Assembly: GCF_002042965.1 (NCBI RefSeq)
Contig: NZ_MZNT01000011.1
Span: 186,001-250,000, forward strand
Reading direction: 5' to 3'
Length of the DNA: 64,000 nt
Origin: Paenibacillus sp. 32352
GTDB taxonomy: Bacteria; Bacillota; Bacilli; Paenibacillales; NBRC-103111
The notes under the pieces are model-generated. The model saw only the letters and a program-made list of their open reading frames with translations, made no database searches and had not been told where the DNA came from. Position 1 is the first letter of the stretch. Each line of letters begins with the position of its first letter. Position numbers and translations under genes: made by a program. Below, piece after piece: positions 43,920-51,614 of this stretch.

Positions 43920-45659
43920 ATGAAACTAAATTCAACAGTATGGAATAAGTCAACCTTATTATGTGGCACAGTCTTAGCAGGGGTATTGATTTTTGGAACC
44001 TGCAACACCGCCTCTGCCGAAACGCCAGTATCGGTCGAGATTGATGGCAAAGTACAGACCTTCTCACAGCCTGCAGTGATCAAGGATGGAAGCACTTTAG
44101 TACCATTACGAGGGATTTTTGAGGTTCTTGGCGCTGAAATTGAGTGGAATGGTGAACAGCAACAGGTGGCAGCACAAAAGGGCGCCCAGCTGATAGAACT
44201 GACAATTAATAAGCCAACGGCTTCTATTAACGGTGAAACGGTAACCTTAGCAGCGAATGCGGAGATCATCAACGGTAGTACAATGGTTCCCTTACGCTTC
44301 GTCGCTGAAGCTTTAGGTGCGGATGTGTCCTTCAATCCAAATCAGAATAAGGTCAGTATTACGAGTTTTAAGACTGAGTCTACACTTGAGCAAAAAGTAA
44401 ACGGAATTTACGCCAGTATTGTTGATCCTTCGATGACTGATTTCCAGAAGATCTATATCTTTAACAAGTATCTCGCCAATCATGTCACATATGACTTTGA
44501 TAACTTTATGAATAACACAATTCCTAAAGTAAGCTACACACCCGAAGGTGCGCTAATAAAAGGAGTAGCTGTATGTCAGGGGTATGCCGAAGCAATGAAG
44601 CTCCTTCTAGATAAAGCGGGTATTGAGAACAAAATTATTATTGGTGAAGCTAATGGTCCGAAGGGCTGGGAAGGTCATGCATGGAATCTAGTTAAGCTTA
44701 ATGGAGAGTACTATCATGTAGATTCTACTTGGAATGATCGGGATTTGAAACGTACTAAGTCAAATGATACAACCCCTGCACCTTTTGGAGATGTGAACTT
44801 ATACTATTTCTTGGCATCGGACAAAAATATGCTTGGAGATCATCGGTTCCAAACAGATAAATACCCTAAGTCAGGGGTAAAGTTTGATCAATTGAGTCTG
44901 AATACAATTCCTATTGCTGAGACTAAGGATAAAATTATTATCCAGAAACCAAATGGAGATTTTACTGTAAAGCTTATTGTTATGGATAAAGACGGTAACG
45001 ACATCAGTGGAACACTCTCGCAAGAAAAGGTACACGGCTTTTTGAATGAGATTGTTATTGGAAACAATTTATACTTTACTGTGGAACGACCTACAGGAGA
45101 ACAGACTTTGGAAATAGAGTTATATCGAGTTTCATTAGACAGCAAAGATAAGACGTTCATTGCGAAAAGCACGGACGGTTTTGAAAAAGTTATCGGCGAT
45201 TACGTATATTTCAATTCAACATGGTATGACCCAGCACATAAGCTCCCGAGCAAATCGTCAATTCATCGAGTGTTGTTGAGCACTGGAGAAGATAAGGTTC
45301 TCTTGGATGATGCACTATTGCTGTCTATTTCAAATGACTACATTTACTACCTCGACTACAGGAGCGGTGGAACTGATATTCATCGTGTAACACTAGAGGG
45401 AGCTTCTGACACAGTCATTGCCAAAAACATTGATTTCGGTAACTATTTATTCTCAAATAATTATTTGTTCTATGTAGAAGCCCTCGATTATAAGGTCAGC
45501 TTCGAAAACCGGAAAAGCCGCGTTCATTCAGTGCAGCTTGAAGGCTTGAAAGACTCACTTCTTTTTGAGGACAAGCAAGTAACTTTCTTTGGGTTTTCGG
45601 ATGGAGTCCTGACGTACAGAGCCGGCACTCAAACCAAGACGTTCAAAGTGGGTTCTTAA
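43920..45659 (+). CDS. Secreted copper amine oxidase N-like/transglutaminase-like protein
   Basis: AGGGGAGTAG (43902-43911) places the start at ATG 43920 rather than 43893. There is a signal peptide, then a copper amine oxidase N-like domain of about 120 residues (S-T-L-V-P-L-R-G-I-F-E-V-L-G-A and S-T-M-V-P-L-R-F-V-A-E-A-L-G-A). A transglutaminase-like core follows with the full triad: V-C-Q-G-Y-A-E-A (Cys), G-H-A-W-N-L-V (His) and Y-H-V-D-S-T-W (Asp). The C-terminal 250 residues are a beta-propeller-like region. This architecture is typical of Paenibacillus wall-associated proteins and may cross-link or cleave wall peptides. Confidence 0.85.
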   Translation: MKLNSTVWNKSTLLCGTVLAGVLIFGTCNTASAETPVSVEIDGKVQTFSQPAVIKDGSTLVPLRGIFEVLGAEIEWNGEQQQVAAQKGAQLIELTINKPTASINGETVTLAANAEIINGSTMVPLRFVAEALGADVSFNPNQNKVSITSFKTESTLEQKVNGIYASIVDPSMTDFQKIYIFNKYLANHVTYDFDNFMNNTIPKVSYTPEGALIKGVAVCQGYAEAMKLLLDKAGIENKIIIGEANGPKGWEGHAWNLVKLNGEYYHVDSTWNDRDLKRTKSNDTTPAPFGDVNLYYFLASDKNMLGDHRFQTDKYPKSGVKFDQLSLNTIPIAETKDKIIIQKPNGDFTVKLIVMDKDGNDISGTLSQEKVHGFLNEIVIGNNLYFTVERPTGEQTLEIELYRVSLDSKDKTFIAKSTDGFEKVIGDYVYFNSTWYDPAHKLPSKSSIHRVLLSTGEDKVLLDDALLLSISNDYIYYLDYRSGGTDIHRVTLEGASDTVIAKNIDFGNYLFSNNYLFYVEALDYKVSFENRKSRVHSVQLEGLKDSLLFEDKQVTFFGFSDGVLTYRAGTQTKTFKVGS

Positions 45660-45666
45660 CAATGCC

Positions 45667-45698
45667 GAGATGGGGGCATCAGACCTCATCTCTTTTTT
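45667..45698 (+). terminator. Intrinsic terminator
   Basis: GAGATGGGG (45667-45675) pairs with CCTCATCTC (45684-45692), then TTTTTT. Confidence 0.8.
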
Positions 45699-45884
45699 AT
45701 TGAAAAGGGCTTGGACCGTAGTACAAGGTCAATATTTGGGGCAGCAAGCTTCTGCGAAATCAGCAGCTATGTCTGTTAATTTGGATAAGTACTGTAAGTC
45801 ATGCAGCATGAAGCTAATATTTAATCACAATCATTCACTCACATAGTTCAAACACAACAGCGGAGTCACATATCTCAATTACTT

Positions 45885-46139
45885 ATGCAAATGCTTCCAG
45901 TTCAGTATAATGGGTTTAATACCTATCCCAAGGGGGCTAACCTATTGAAAGCATCGCCGGACTTTATCAAACAGTTGGAGTTATTATATGAGCAATACGA
46001 GCAAGAAGTAACGGAGAAACTGAAAGCTGGTATCCTCGAACCAAGCGCGGCTAAGACGTACCTTCGTCATTCATCTACGTTTGTCAGATGGTGTCGAAAC
46101 GACTTCGAGCCAGGGGTTAGAAAAGCAAGTAGAGGTTGA
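45885..46139 (+). CDS. Small unknown helical protein
   Basis: Up to 84 residues. ATG 45885 has no ribosome site, while AAGGGGGC (45929-45936) would suit a TTG at 45945, giving 64 residues. The helical part (A-A-K-T-Y-L-R-H-S-S-T-F-V-R-W-C-R) recalls the SAM-like N-terminal domain of tyrosine integrases, but there is no catalytic domain. It lies 18 bases before the next gene and is probably co-transcribed. Confidence 0.55.
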   Translation: MQMLPVQYNGFNTYPKGANLLKASPDFIKQLELLYEQYEQEVTEKLKAGILEPSAAKTYLRHSSTFVRWCRNDFEPGVRKASRG

Positions 46140-46157
46140 AGTAAGGGAGTTGTTGAG

Positions 46158-46763
46158 ATGGACATCAGGCAGTACTTAGAATTTCACCGTTTTGCTATTG
46201 AGAAGCAGTTTGATATCATTCTTGAGTATCAAAAGCGACTTGTAGCTTCAATGAAGGCAGCTGGTTTTGCCGAAGCCAGAGCAACTGATCGTTCACTAGA
46301 GTACATGGCAGCAGATCTAGATCCTGATGAAATTTTCACGCAGCGGGATGTGTGGCTCCGTTTTGAGTGGATGCACAGGGCGCAACAAGAAAGTATAGAT
46401 TCACAGCAGAGACTACAACAGATTGAGCAACATCTAGGTGGAATCAATCAGCTCTGCGGGTTAATTCTTCAATCAGCAAAACAAGGTATTTCATCCGTTT
46501 ACGGGAGTACAGGTTGGGGGAAGGGAAGGCTTGTCGGCAGCACGGAGTCGCTCGGCAACGTGATTCTTCAGGCAAGGAACCAGTCATCACATTATGAAGA
46601 AGGTAGTCCGAAGCAGAGAGTGAAAGATTGCTTTGCTCACCTTCACACCGACTTTGGTATTCCAGACGATCTAACGAAAAACTTAGCTCGTCATGTAGTT
46701 TTTGACGTCTTGGGGTGGCATACCTACAATGATTACCATGCCGATATGGTGAAAAATTTCTGA
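46158..46763 (+). CDS. Unknown protein, 201 aa
   Basis: AAGGGAG precedes ATG 46158. The first 100 residues are helical (M-D-I-R-Q-Y-L-E-F-H-R-F-A-I), the middle has a Gly/Ser-rich turn (G-S-T-G-W-G-K-G-R) and the end is helical again. There is no membrane segment or Cys cluster. Not recognised. Operon with the preceding small gene, closed by a terminator. Confidence 0.6.
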   Translation: MDIRQYLEFHRFAIEKQFDIILEYQKRLVASMKAAGFAEARATDRSLEYMAADLDPDEIFTQRDVWLRFEWMHRAQQESIDSQQRLQQIEQHLGGINQLCGLILQSAKQGISSVYGSTGWGKGRLVGSTESLGNVILQARNQSSHYEEGSPKQRVKDCFAHLHTDFGIPDDLTKNLARHVVFDVLGWHTYNDYHADMVKNF

Positions 46764-46788
46764 TATTATTTTATGCAAAATGGAAATA

Positions 46789-46826
46789 GGGATGATGGTG
46801 TCGAATCCGTCATCCCCGTTTCTTTT
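46789..46826 (+). terminator. Intrinsic terminator
   Basis: GGGATGA (46789-46795) pairs with TCATCCC (46810-46816), followed by a T-rich run. A perfect palindrome, AAGCTGTAATTACAGCTT (46829-46846), next to it can serve the convergent gene. Confidence 0.7.
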
Positions 46827-46837
46827 TGAAGCTGTAA

Positions 46838-47089
46838 TTACAGCTTTTCATACCTTTGCTGGTTCTGTGCTGTTTTGCCTAATGGGTTAATAATAGTACT
46901 TGCATGGTTCAAAACGTAGTTGTAGAACATGGAGCCGAGCTTAGTTCGATCACCCTTACCGATGCGGTTCCACTCGAATCCCCGAAACAGGTCTTTTACG
47001 AGGAATTCCTCACCTTGATCCAGTTCAGTGATAGTCTTTTTTGCAACATCCATGAGATCTTGAAGAGATGTGTTCGAATCGATTCTCAT
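46838..47089 (-). CDS. DUF1413-type small protein
   Basis: The 83-residue protein contains the pattern L-D-Q-G-E-E-F-L-V-K-D-L-F-R-G-F-E-W-N-R-I-G-K-G-D-R typical of DUF1413 proteins, which are small, often in mobile elements and of unknown function. A promoter (47151-47180) and an operator-like palindrome (47120-47138) lie upstream on the same strand, so it is probably tightly regulated. Ribosome site GGAG at about 47098. Confidence 0.75.
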   Translation of the reverse strand: MRIDSNTSLQDLMDVAKKTITELDQGEEFLVKDLFRGFEWNRIGKGDRTKLGSMFYNYVLNHASTIINPLGKTAQNQQRYEKL

Positions 47090-47119
47090 TTGATTTGCTC
47101 CTTTCGTTCAGCATTCTCA

Positions 47120-47138
47120 TAGTAGCTAATAGCTACTA
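47120..47138. promoter_or_regulatory. Operator-like palindrome upstream of DUF1413 gene
   Basis: TAGTAGCTA and TAGCTACTA are perfect arms around one base, just downstream of the expected transcription start. A third half-site, GTAGCTAT, lies at 47143-47150. Probably a repressor site. Confidence 0.6.
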
Positions 47139-47150
47139 GCTTGTAGCTAT

Positions 47151-47180
47151 ATAGTATCATTCGCCTTTCATATCCGTCAA
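47151..47180 (-). promoter_or_regulatory. Sigma-A promoter of DUF1413 gene
   Basis: On the - strand TTGACG (47180-47175) and TACTAT (47156-47151) are 18 bases apart. The palindrome 47120-47138 lies within the early transcript. Confidence 0.55.
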
Positions 47181-47317
47181 GGTCGAATTTTTTCTTAGTG
47201 GGGTAGGCTCATATTTAACTTGCGTCTATCCCAAATGTACGTTAGAACAAACAACAACCTCAATGAGTGCGTTTCCCGCCCATTCGTTGACAATGCCAAT
47301 CCTAATTGGAGGTTGTT

Positions 47318-48391
47318 ATGAACAGAAAAGACAGAAAAGAAATCGTCAAAGCGTTGGGTAAACATTTCGATGTAAAGCCGAAGTACTTGGGAGCCCCAAG
47401 TTTTACTTACGAATTTGAGACTCCTAACGGCATTTACGTGGTTGATCAGACGGGTAAAGTATCCGATCCAGAAGGTAAAGAAATCGAGCTTAAAGCCCTG
47501 TTAAGCGGCTCTCCTATCGAGGGGGTAACCGATCCCTCCGTTCCTTCTAATCCTGTCGATACAGCCGATTCTGGCGCTCCTGCTGACACTTCTGAGTCGG
47601 AAGTACCGAACGAATCTGTGGCTTCGGGCAATTCTGCAGCTCCTGCAGAACCCGACCACCCAATCACGCAGGATAGCTCAGTAAATACCGACGCTTCTCC
47701 CGATCCTGCTCCACCTGACGATGCTGTTCATACTAAGCCTAACGCTACGGATGAGTCTGCAGCTCCTGCCATACCTGCAGAACCCGCCGCTCCTAAACCA
47801 TCGGCAGAACCGGCAGCTCCATCCGATCAGTCCGTACTTCCTTTCACCGACCTTGAGGTCACGGTTGATATGGACGATCACACTGGAGCCACCCTGCGGA
47901 ATTTGGCGAATCTGATTTATAGTCGCCAAGCACTCATTGCCAAAGCTCTCGGCTACAGCGGGAACATTATCGAAGAGCCATTCATCGCCGCTATCCATGA
48001 GCTGATATCCTACACCAATGAGAAAGTAAAGGAAAAGATCGTAGAGGTAGCCTACCTCTGCCCAGGTATCACCTATGATTTCGACAATAATAAGCTCACT
48101 TTCAAGTTTTTCACTGGTGAGCTGGACGCTGACAAGGTTCAAGCCTACACGCATTTTGTAGCTCTGCTGAACCAGACGGCAAAGACGTTGAAGTACGCAT
48201 CGTCTATATCGAAGGTAACCGACAATGAAAAGTTCACTTTCCGCTTGTTCTTGATTCGGCTCGGGATGGTCGGAGAAGAGTACAAGTTAGCTCGAAAAAT
48301 CCTGTTAAGTCGGCTTGAAGGTAACTCCGCTTTTCGAAATGGCGTCAAGCCTGAGAAGGCAGTTGCGGAATCTGTAGAAAGTGTAGGATAG
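47318..48391 (+). CDS. Degenerate amidoligase-family protein with Ala/Pro-rich insert
   Basis: GGAGG sets the start at ATG 47318. Residues 1-65 form an N-terminal domain (K-Y-L-G-A-P-S-F-T-Y). Residues 66-175 are a low-complexity Ala/Pro/Ser/Asp linker. Residues 193-212 (L-R-N-L-A-N-L-I-Y-S-R-Q) and 261-340 (F-F-T-G-E-L-D ... F-T-F-R ... G-N-S-A-F-R) align without gaps to amidoligase residues 134-154 and 226-305 of the gene at 6992. The catalytic H-V-H-I-G and E-x-E motifs are absent, so it is probably inactive as a ligase. I recall similar firmicute mobile-element proteins annotated only as virulence or hypothetical proteins. Confidence 0.7.
   Translation: MNRKDRKEIVKALGKHFDVKPKYLGAPSFTYEFETPNGIYVVDQTGKVSDPEGKEIELKALLSGSPIEGVTDPSVPSNPVDTADSGAPADTSESEVPNESVASGNSAAPAEPDHPITQDSSVNTDASPDPAPPDDAVHTKPNATDESAAPAIPAEPAAPKPSAEPAAPSDQSVLPFTDLEVTVDMDDHTGATLRNLANLIYSRQALIAKALGYSGNIIEEPFIAAIHELISYTNEKVKEKIVEVAYLCPGITYDFDNNKLTFKFFTGELDADKVQAYTHFVALLNQTAKTLKYASSISKVTDNEKFTFRLFLIRLGMVGEEYKLARKILLSRLEGNSAFRNGVKPEKAVAESVESVG
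47651..47670 (+). repeat. Dispersed C-rich motif, copy 7
   Basis: CCCGACCACCCAATCACGCA inside the Ala/Pro-rich linker of the amidoligase relative, encoding P-D-H-P. Confidence 0.45.
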
Positions 48392-48489
48392 TCGAAGACA
48401 TATTGTAATACATCGTTATGCAGGTTTCCGAAGTTGTCGTTATCACTTGGCAGCTTCCGATTTTTCAAAGTTGTATAATTTGCTGAGCT

Positions 48490-48520
48490 AAGGTGTCGAG
48501 AAAATCGACACCTTATTTTA
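48490..48520 (+). terminator. Intrinsic terminator, recurrent family
   Basis: AAGGTGTCGA-GAAAA-TCGACACCTT (48490-48514), then ATTTTAG. Confidence 0.8.
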
Positions 48521-48850
48521 GTTGTATCGAGGATTTATCGGTATCTGAACCGCCATAGCCAGATTTTATGTATCTCACCGCAGCAGGCTTATTGAGATTA
48601 TTCTATTTAAAGAGTAGCGCGGCGAGAAAAGATATTAAGTACAAGGTGAAGTCCAACAACAATCAAAGATTAATTCAAGCGATTCAATAATTAAGGCAAA
48701 TGAATGACCAACAGTATGTATTCCGTAGCGAAGAACCTCTCCAACAAATACGGAGAGGTTCTTCGTCTGTATCCTTATCATCTTGGTAACCGACAAAACA
48801 ACCGATGTGGTAAAATGTGTTAGAAGTGAGATTGTTAATGCAGGTGATCT
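48515..48850 (+). other. 336-base gap with a 14-bp hairpin
   Basis: No protein gene is evident. At 48729-48742 and 48752-48765, CGAAGAACCTCTCC and GGAGAGGTTCTTCG form a perfect 14-bp stem with a nine-base loop and no T run. It could be a small RNA, a leader structure of the nuclease gene at 48851, or a protein-binding site. Confidence 0.5.
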
Positions 48851-50146
48851 ATGATGAAAATGACCACAGAACTCTATAAGGCTAAGGTTTTTGATTTAGT
48901 AGGAGACGAGTACACAGTTCTTGGAACTTATACAAACGCTAATGCCAAGATCACCTTTAGACATAACAAGTGTGGTTTGGAAATATCAATGAGACCGTAC
49001 TTGTTTATCAATGGCACAAGATGTAGAAAGTGCTTCATTGAAAGTAGGAGACGGACTCAGGTTCAATTTGAAGATGAGGTTCATAAGCTTGTTGCCGATG
49101 AGTATAAAGTCATCGGTGATTATGTTGCAAATGGCGCTAAAATAGAGATGCAACATAAAAAATGTGGTCATAGTTATATGGTCACACCTGCACACTTTTT
49201 AAACGGAACTAGGTGTCCGAAATGCTTTGGAGCACATAAGAAGTCTGATGAACAATTTAAACAACAGGTACATGATCTTGTGGGTCAAGAGTATGTATTT
49301 CTTGCGGAGTATAAAGCAGCTCGTTTTAAACTTCCTGTTCGCCATCAGGTATGTGGCAAGGAGTACTTTATTACAGCTAATGACTTCCTTGGAGGTAAGC
49401 GATGCCCTCATTGCTATGGTAATCTCAGAAAAACCACCGAAGAGTTTAAACAGTCTCTCAGGGACAAATACGGTGAAGAGTATCTTGTATTAGGAGAGTA
49501 CAAGAACAATCGCACCAAGATTGAGCTAAGGCATACTATCTGCGGTCACGAATACAGTGCTTCACCTGATAATGTCCTTGCGGGGTATGGTTGTCCGAGA
49601 TGTGCAGGTAATATGCAATGGACGACTGAGGATTTCAAGAAGTACGTCTTTGAGCAAGAAGGCACAAATTATGAAGTCCTTGGGGAATATGTTAATTCAA
49701 AAGTAAAGTTAATGATACGTCATGTGAGTTGCAGCTTTGAGTTCAAGACTACATTAGATGAATTCAGAAGTGGCAATAGATGTCCTTATTGTAGGGAATC
49801 GAAGGGTGAGAAGCGAATAACAGATTTCTTGACGCAACAGCAGCTTAGTTTCGTCCGCCAGTATAGATTCGACGATTGCCGCTATACTCGTCCCTTGCCG
49901 TTTGACTTTGCGGTATTTGTGGAAGACACACTGCTCTGTCTTATTGAGTATCACGGTAGGCAGCATTACGAGATAGTCAAAGCATTTGGTGGATTATCGG
50001 GGCATGAGGAACGGAGCAGGAACGATTCGATTAAGACGGATTATTGTCTGGACAAGGGTATACCTTTGATCGTAGTCCCTTACGTGGACTTTTCCAACAT
50101 AGAGCGGATTTTAGAAGAACAATTAAGCGCCCTTAGAAAAAAATGA
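48851..50146 (+). CDS. Five-module zinc-binding array fused to Vsr/PD-(D/E)XK-like nuclease
   Basis: Homologue of the protein at 23440 with five modules instead of nine. Each has L-V-G/A-x-E-Y-x-V-L/I-G-x-Y...H-x-x-C-G...G-x-R-C-P-x-C; the first has R-C-R-K-C. The nuclease domain of about 120 residues reads F-V-R-Q-Y-R-F-D-D-C-R-Y, P-F-D-F-A-V-F-V, L-I-E-Y-H-G-R-Q-H-Y and ends with L-I-V-V-P-Y-V-D. In the fifth module C-S-F replaces the usual C-G. It lies upstream of an HNH nuclease gene by 16 bases, so the two may act together or be co-transcribed. Confidence 0.8.
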   Translation: MMKMTTELYKAKVFDLVGDEYTVLGTYTNANAKITFRHNKCGLEISMRPYLFINGTRCRKCFIESRRRTQVQFEDEVHKLVADEYKVIGDYVANGAKIEMQHKKCGHSYMVTPAHFLNGTRCPKCFGAHKKSDEQFKQQVHDLVGQEYVFLAEYKAARFKLPVRHQVCGKEYFITANDFLGGKRCPHCYGNLRKTTEEFKQSLRDKYGEEYLVLGEYKNNRTKIELRHTICGHEYSASPDNVLAGYGCPRCAGNMQWTTEDFKKYVFEQEGTNYEVLGEYVNSKVKLMIRHVSCSFEFKTTLDEFRSGNRCPYCRESKGEKRITDFLTQQQLSFVRQYRFDDCRYTRPLPFDFAVFVEDTLLCLIEYHGRQHYEIVKAFGGLSGHEERSRNDSIKTDYCLDKGIPLIVVPYVDFSNIERILEEQLSALRKK

Positions 50147-50162
50147 GATGGAGAAATAGTCG

Positions 50163-51068
50163 ATGACAATTACAAGCATTCCTACGGGCAAAGATCCTGT
50201 TGTAAACTCATGGCTACATAAATTAGGGCGGGAACGAGCAGAACAGTGGCTGAAGGATCGCGGTGCAAAAACGACTTGGGATGATCATAAGCAAACCCAC
50301 TACGTGCATGGCGATAATGAAGAATCAATAAAGATCACGGTTAGGTGGCATTATGAAGGCGTTGATAAACCGACTGAGGGATCAACGGTTAATGCTTCGC
50401 AGAATCTTCCGTCGCAGGTAAGCCATGTCTTGTTGGTTAGAACATACCATGAGCATAAGGGGTTCCTCCCTGAATATTGCTACTTTACCTTTATTCCGAA
50501 AGCATTGGCTGACAGACAGCAAGTGGTGGCTTATACAGAGTTAAAGAAGGGATTTATTTATGAGTTAATTCCGCAGAAGCACTTGGACACCTACCCATAC
50601 AGTAATCAATGGTTGCAGCGGGATACGGTAAAAGAGATGGAAGACGTATCAAAAGAAGTTGAGTCCATGCCGTTATCAGCTACCGAAAAAGAGCATTTGA
50701 TCAAGGCTCGTATCGGTCAAGGCAAGTTCAAGCGGGACCTGTTAAAATTAAGTGATAAATGCAGACTATGCAGCGTTTCAGATGAGCGGTTCCTTATTGC
50801 AAGCCATATCAAGCCTTGGAGTAAGTGTGATCTGTCGGACGAGCGGATCGATCCATACAATGGCTTCCTATTCTGTCCGAACCACGACTCCTTATTTGAT
50901 AAGGGGTTAATATCATTCGAGGACTCAGGTAAGATAATGATCTCCCCTTCACTAGATAAAACAACGAAACAGTTCTTAAACATTAATGACACTGATGTAA
51001 TTACCTTAGAATCCAGGCATGTTCCATACCTGAAGTGGCATCGCCAACGACATAAAGACAAGCTATGA
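50163..51068 (+). CDS. HNH restriction-type endonuclease, 301 aa
   Basis: The C-terminal HNH domain is clear: C-R-L-C near residue 200, then A-S-H-I-K-P-W, P-Y-N-G-F-L-F-C-P-N-H-D and L-F-D-K-G. The N-terminal 150 residues (N-S-W-L-H-K-L-G-R-E-R-A-E-Q-W-L) are a separate domain, possibly for DNA or protein binding. The HNH C-terminal position with a distinct N-terminus is common in type II or type IV restriction enzymes. It is 16 bases after the zinc-array nuclease gene and upstream of the PaeR7I-type system. Confidence 0.8.
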   Translation: MTITSIPTGKDPVVNSWLHKLGRERAEQWLKDRGAKTTWDDHKQTHYVHGDNEESIKITVRWHYEGVDKPTEGSTVNASQNLPSQVSHVLLVRTYHEHKGFLPEYCYFTFIPKALADRQQVVAYTELKKGFIYELIPQKHLDTYPYSNQWLQRDTVKEMEDVSKEVESMPLSATEKEHLIKARIGQGKFKRDLLKLSDKCRLCSVSDERFLIASHIKPWSKCDLSDERIDPYNGFLFCPNHDSLFDKGLISFEDSGKIMISPSLDKTTKQFLNINDTDVITLESRHVPYLKWHRQRHKDKL

Positions 51069-51144
51069 ACATCTTTGTTGCAGTCTTAAGTCCGATCCAA
51101 TATACTTAAAGTGGAACATTTGTTCTGTTGCGGAGGTGTAAGCC

Positions 51145-51465
51145 TTGGGGTATAAACTTGAAGATAATGGGTTGTGGGAATCATCACGTATGATCTTGCC
51201 TGAGCATCGAAGTCGGATCATCAGAAATTCTAAAGAACAAGACCGCCGCGAGAAGCCGACCCTAGCAGAAGAGGAGATCCAAGTTATCGCGGCAGTTGTA
51301 GCTCAGTCTTACCATCAGGAAGTAGAAGCGACCTTTGATGTGTTTAATCCATTTGAGCATAAGGAAATTCGAGGTGTAGTTACGAAGGTTGATCAACAGC
51401 TGAGACGTTTCCGAGTCGGAGAACACGAATGGGTTAACTTCAGTGAGGTAATCAAAGCAAGATGA
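51145..51465 (+). CDS. YolD-like protein
   Basis: The 106-residue protein starts at TTG 51145 with GGAGG upstream. The pattern L-W-E-S-S-R-M-I-L-P-E-H, then D-V-F-N-P-F-E, then R-G-V-V-T-K-V-D-Q-Q-L-R-R-F-R-V-G matches YolD-like proteins, which often accompany Y-family polymerase genes on mobile elements. No polymerase gene is adjacent here. The role is unknown; a DNA-damage link is inferred from the family. Confidence 0.8.
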   Translation: MGYKLEDNGLWESSRMILPEHRSRIIRNSKEQDRREKPTLAEEEIQVIAAVVAQSYHQEVEATFDVFNPFEHKEIRGVVTKVDQQLRRFRVGEHEWVNFSEVIKAR

Positions 51466-51494
51466 AATAAAGAGTAAGTTTGCCTTTCAGGGGT

Positions 51495-51514
51495 TACCCT
51501 TGAAGGGTATTTTT
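51495..51514 (+). terminator. Intrinsic terminator, short stem
   Basis: TACCC (51495-51499) pairs with GGGTA (51505-51509), then TTTTT. Confidence 0.6.
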
Positions 51515-51614
51515 ATAATCCCCGTATCACCAATCTTCTTCATGGAAAAAGTACTACGGCTGTGGGTGGTATGGTATTATTGAAGTTAGATTTTGTCGAA
51601 GAAAGGTGCAATTT

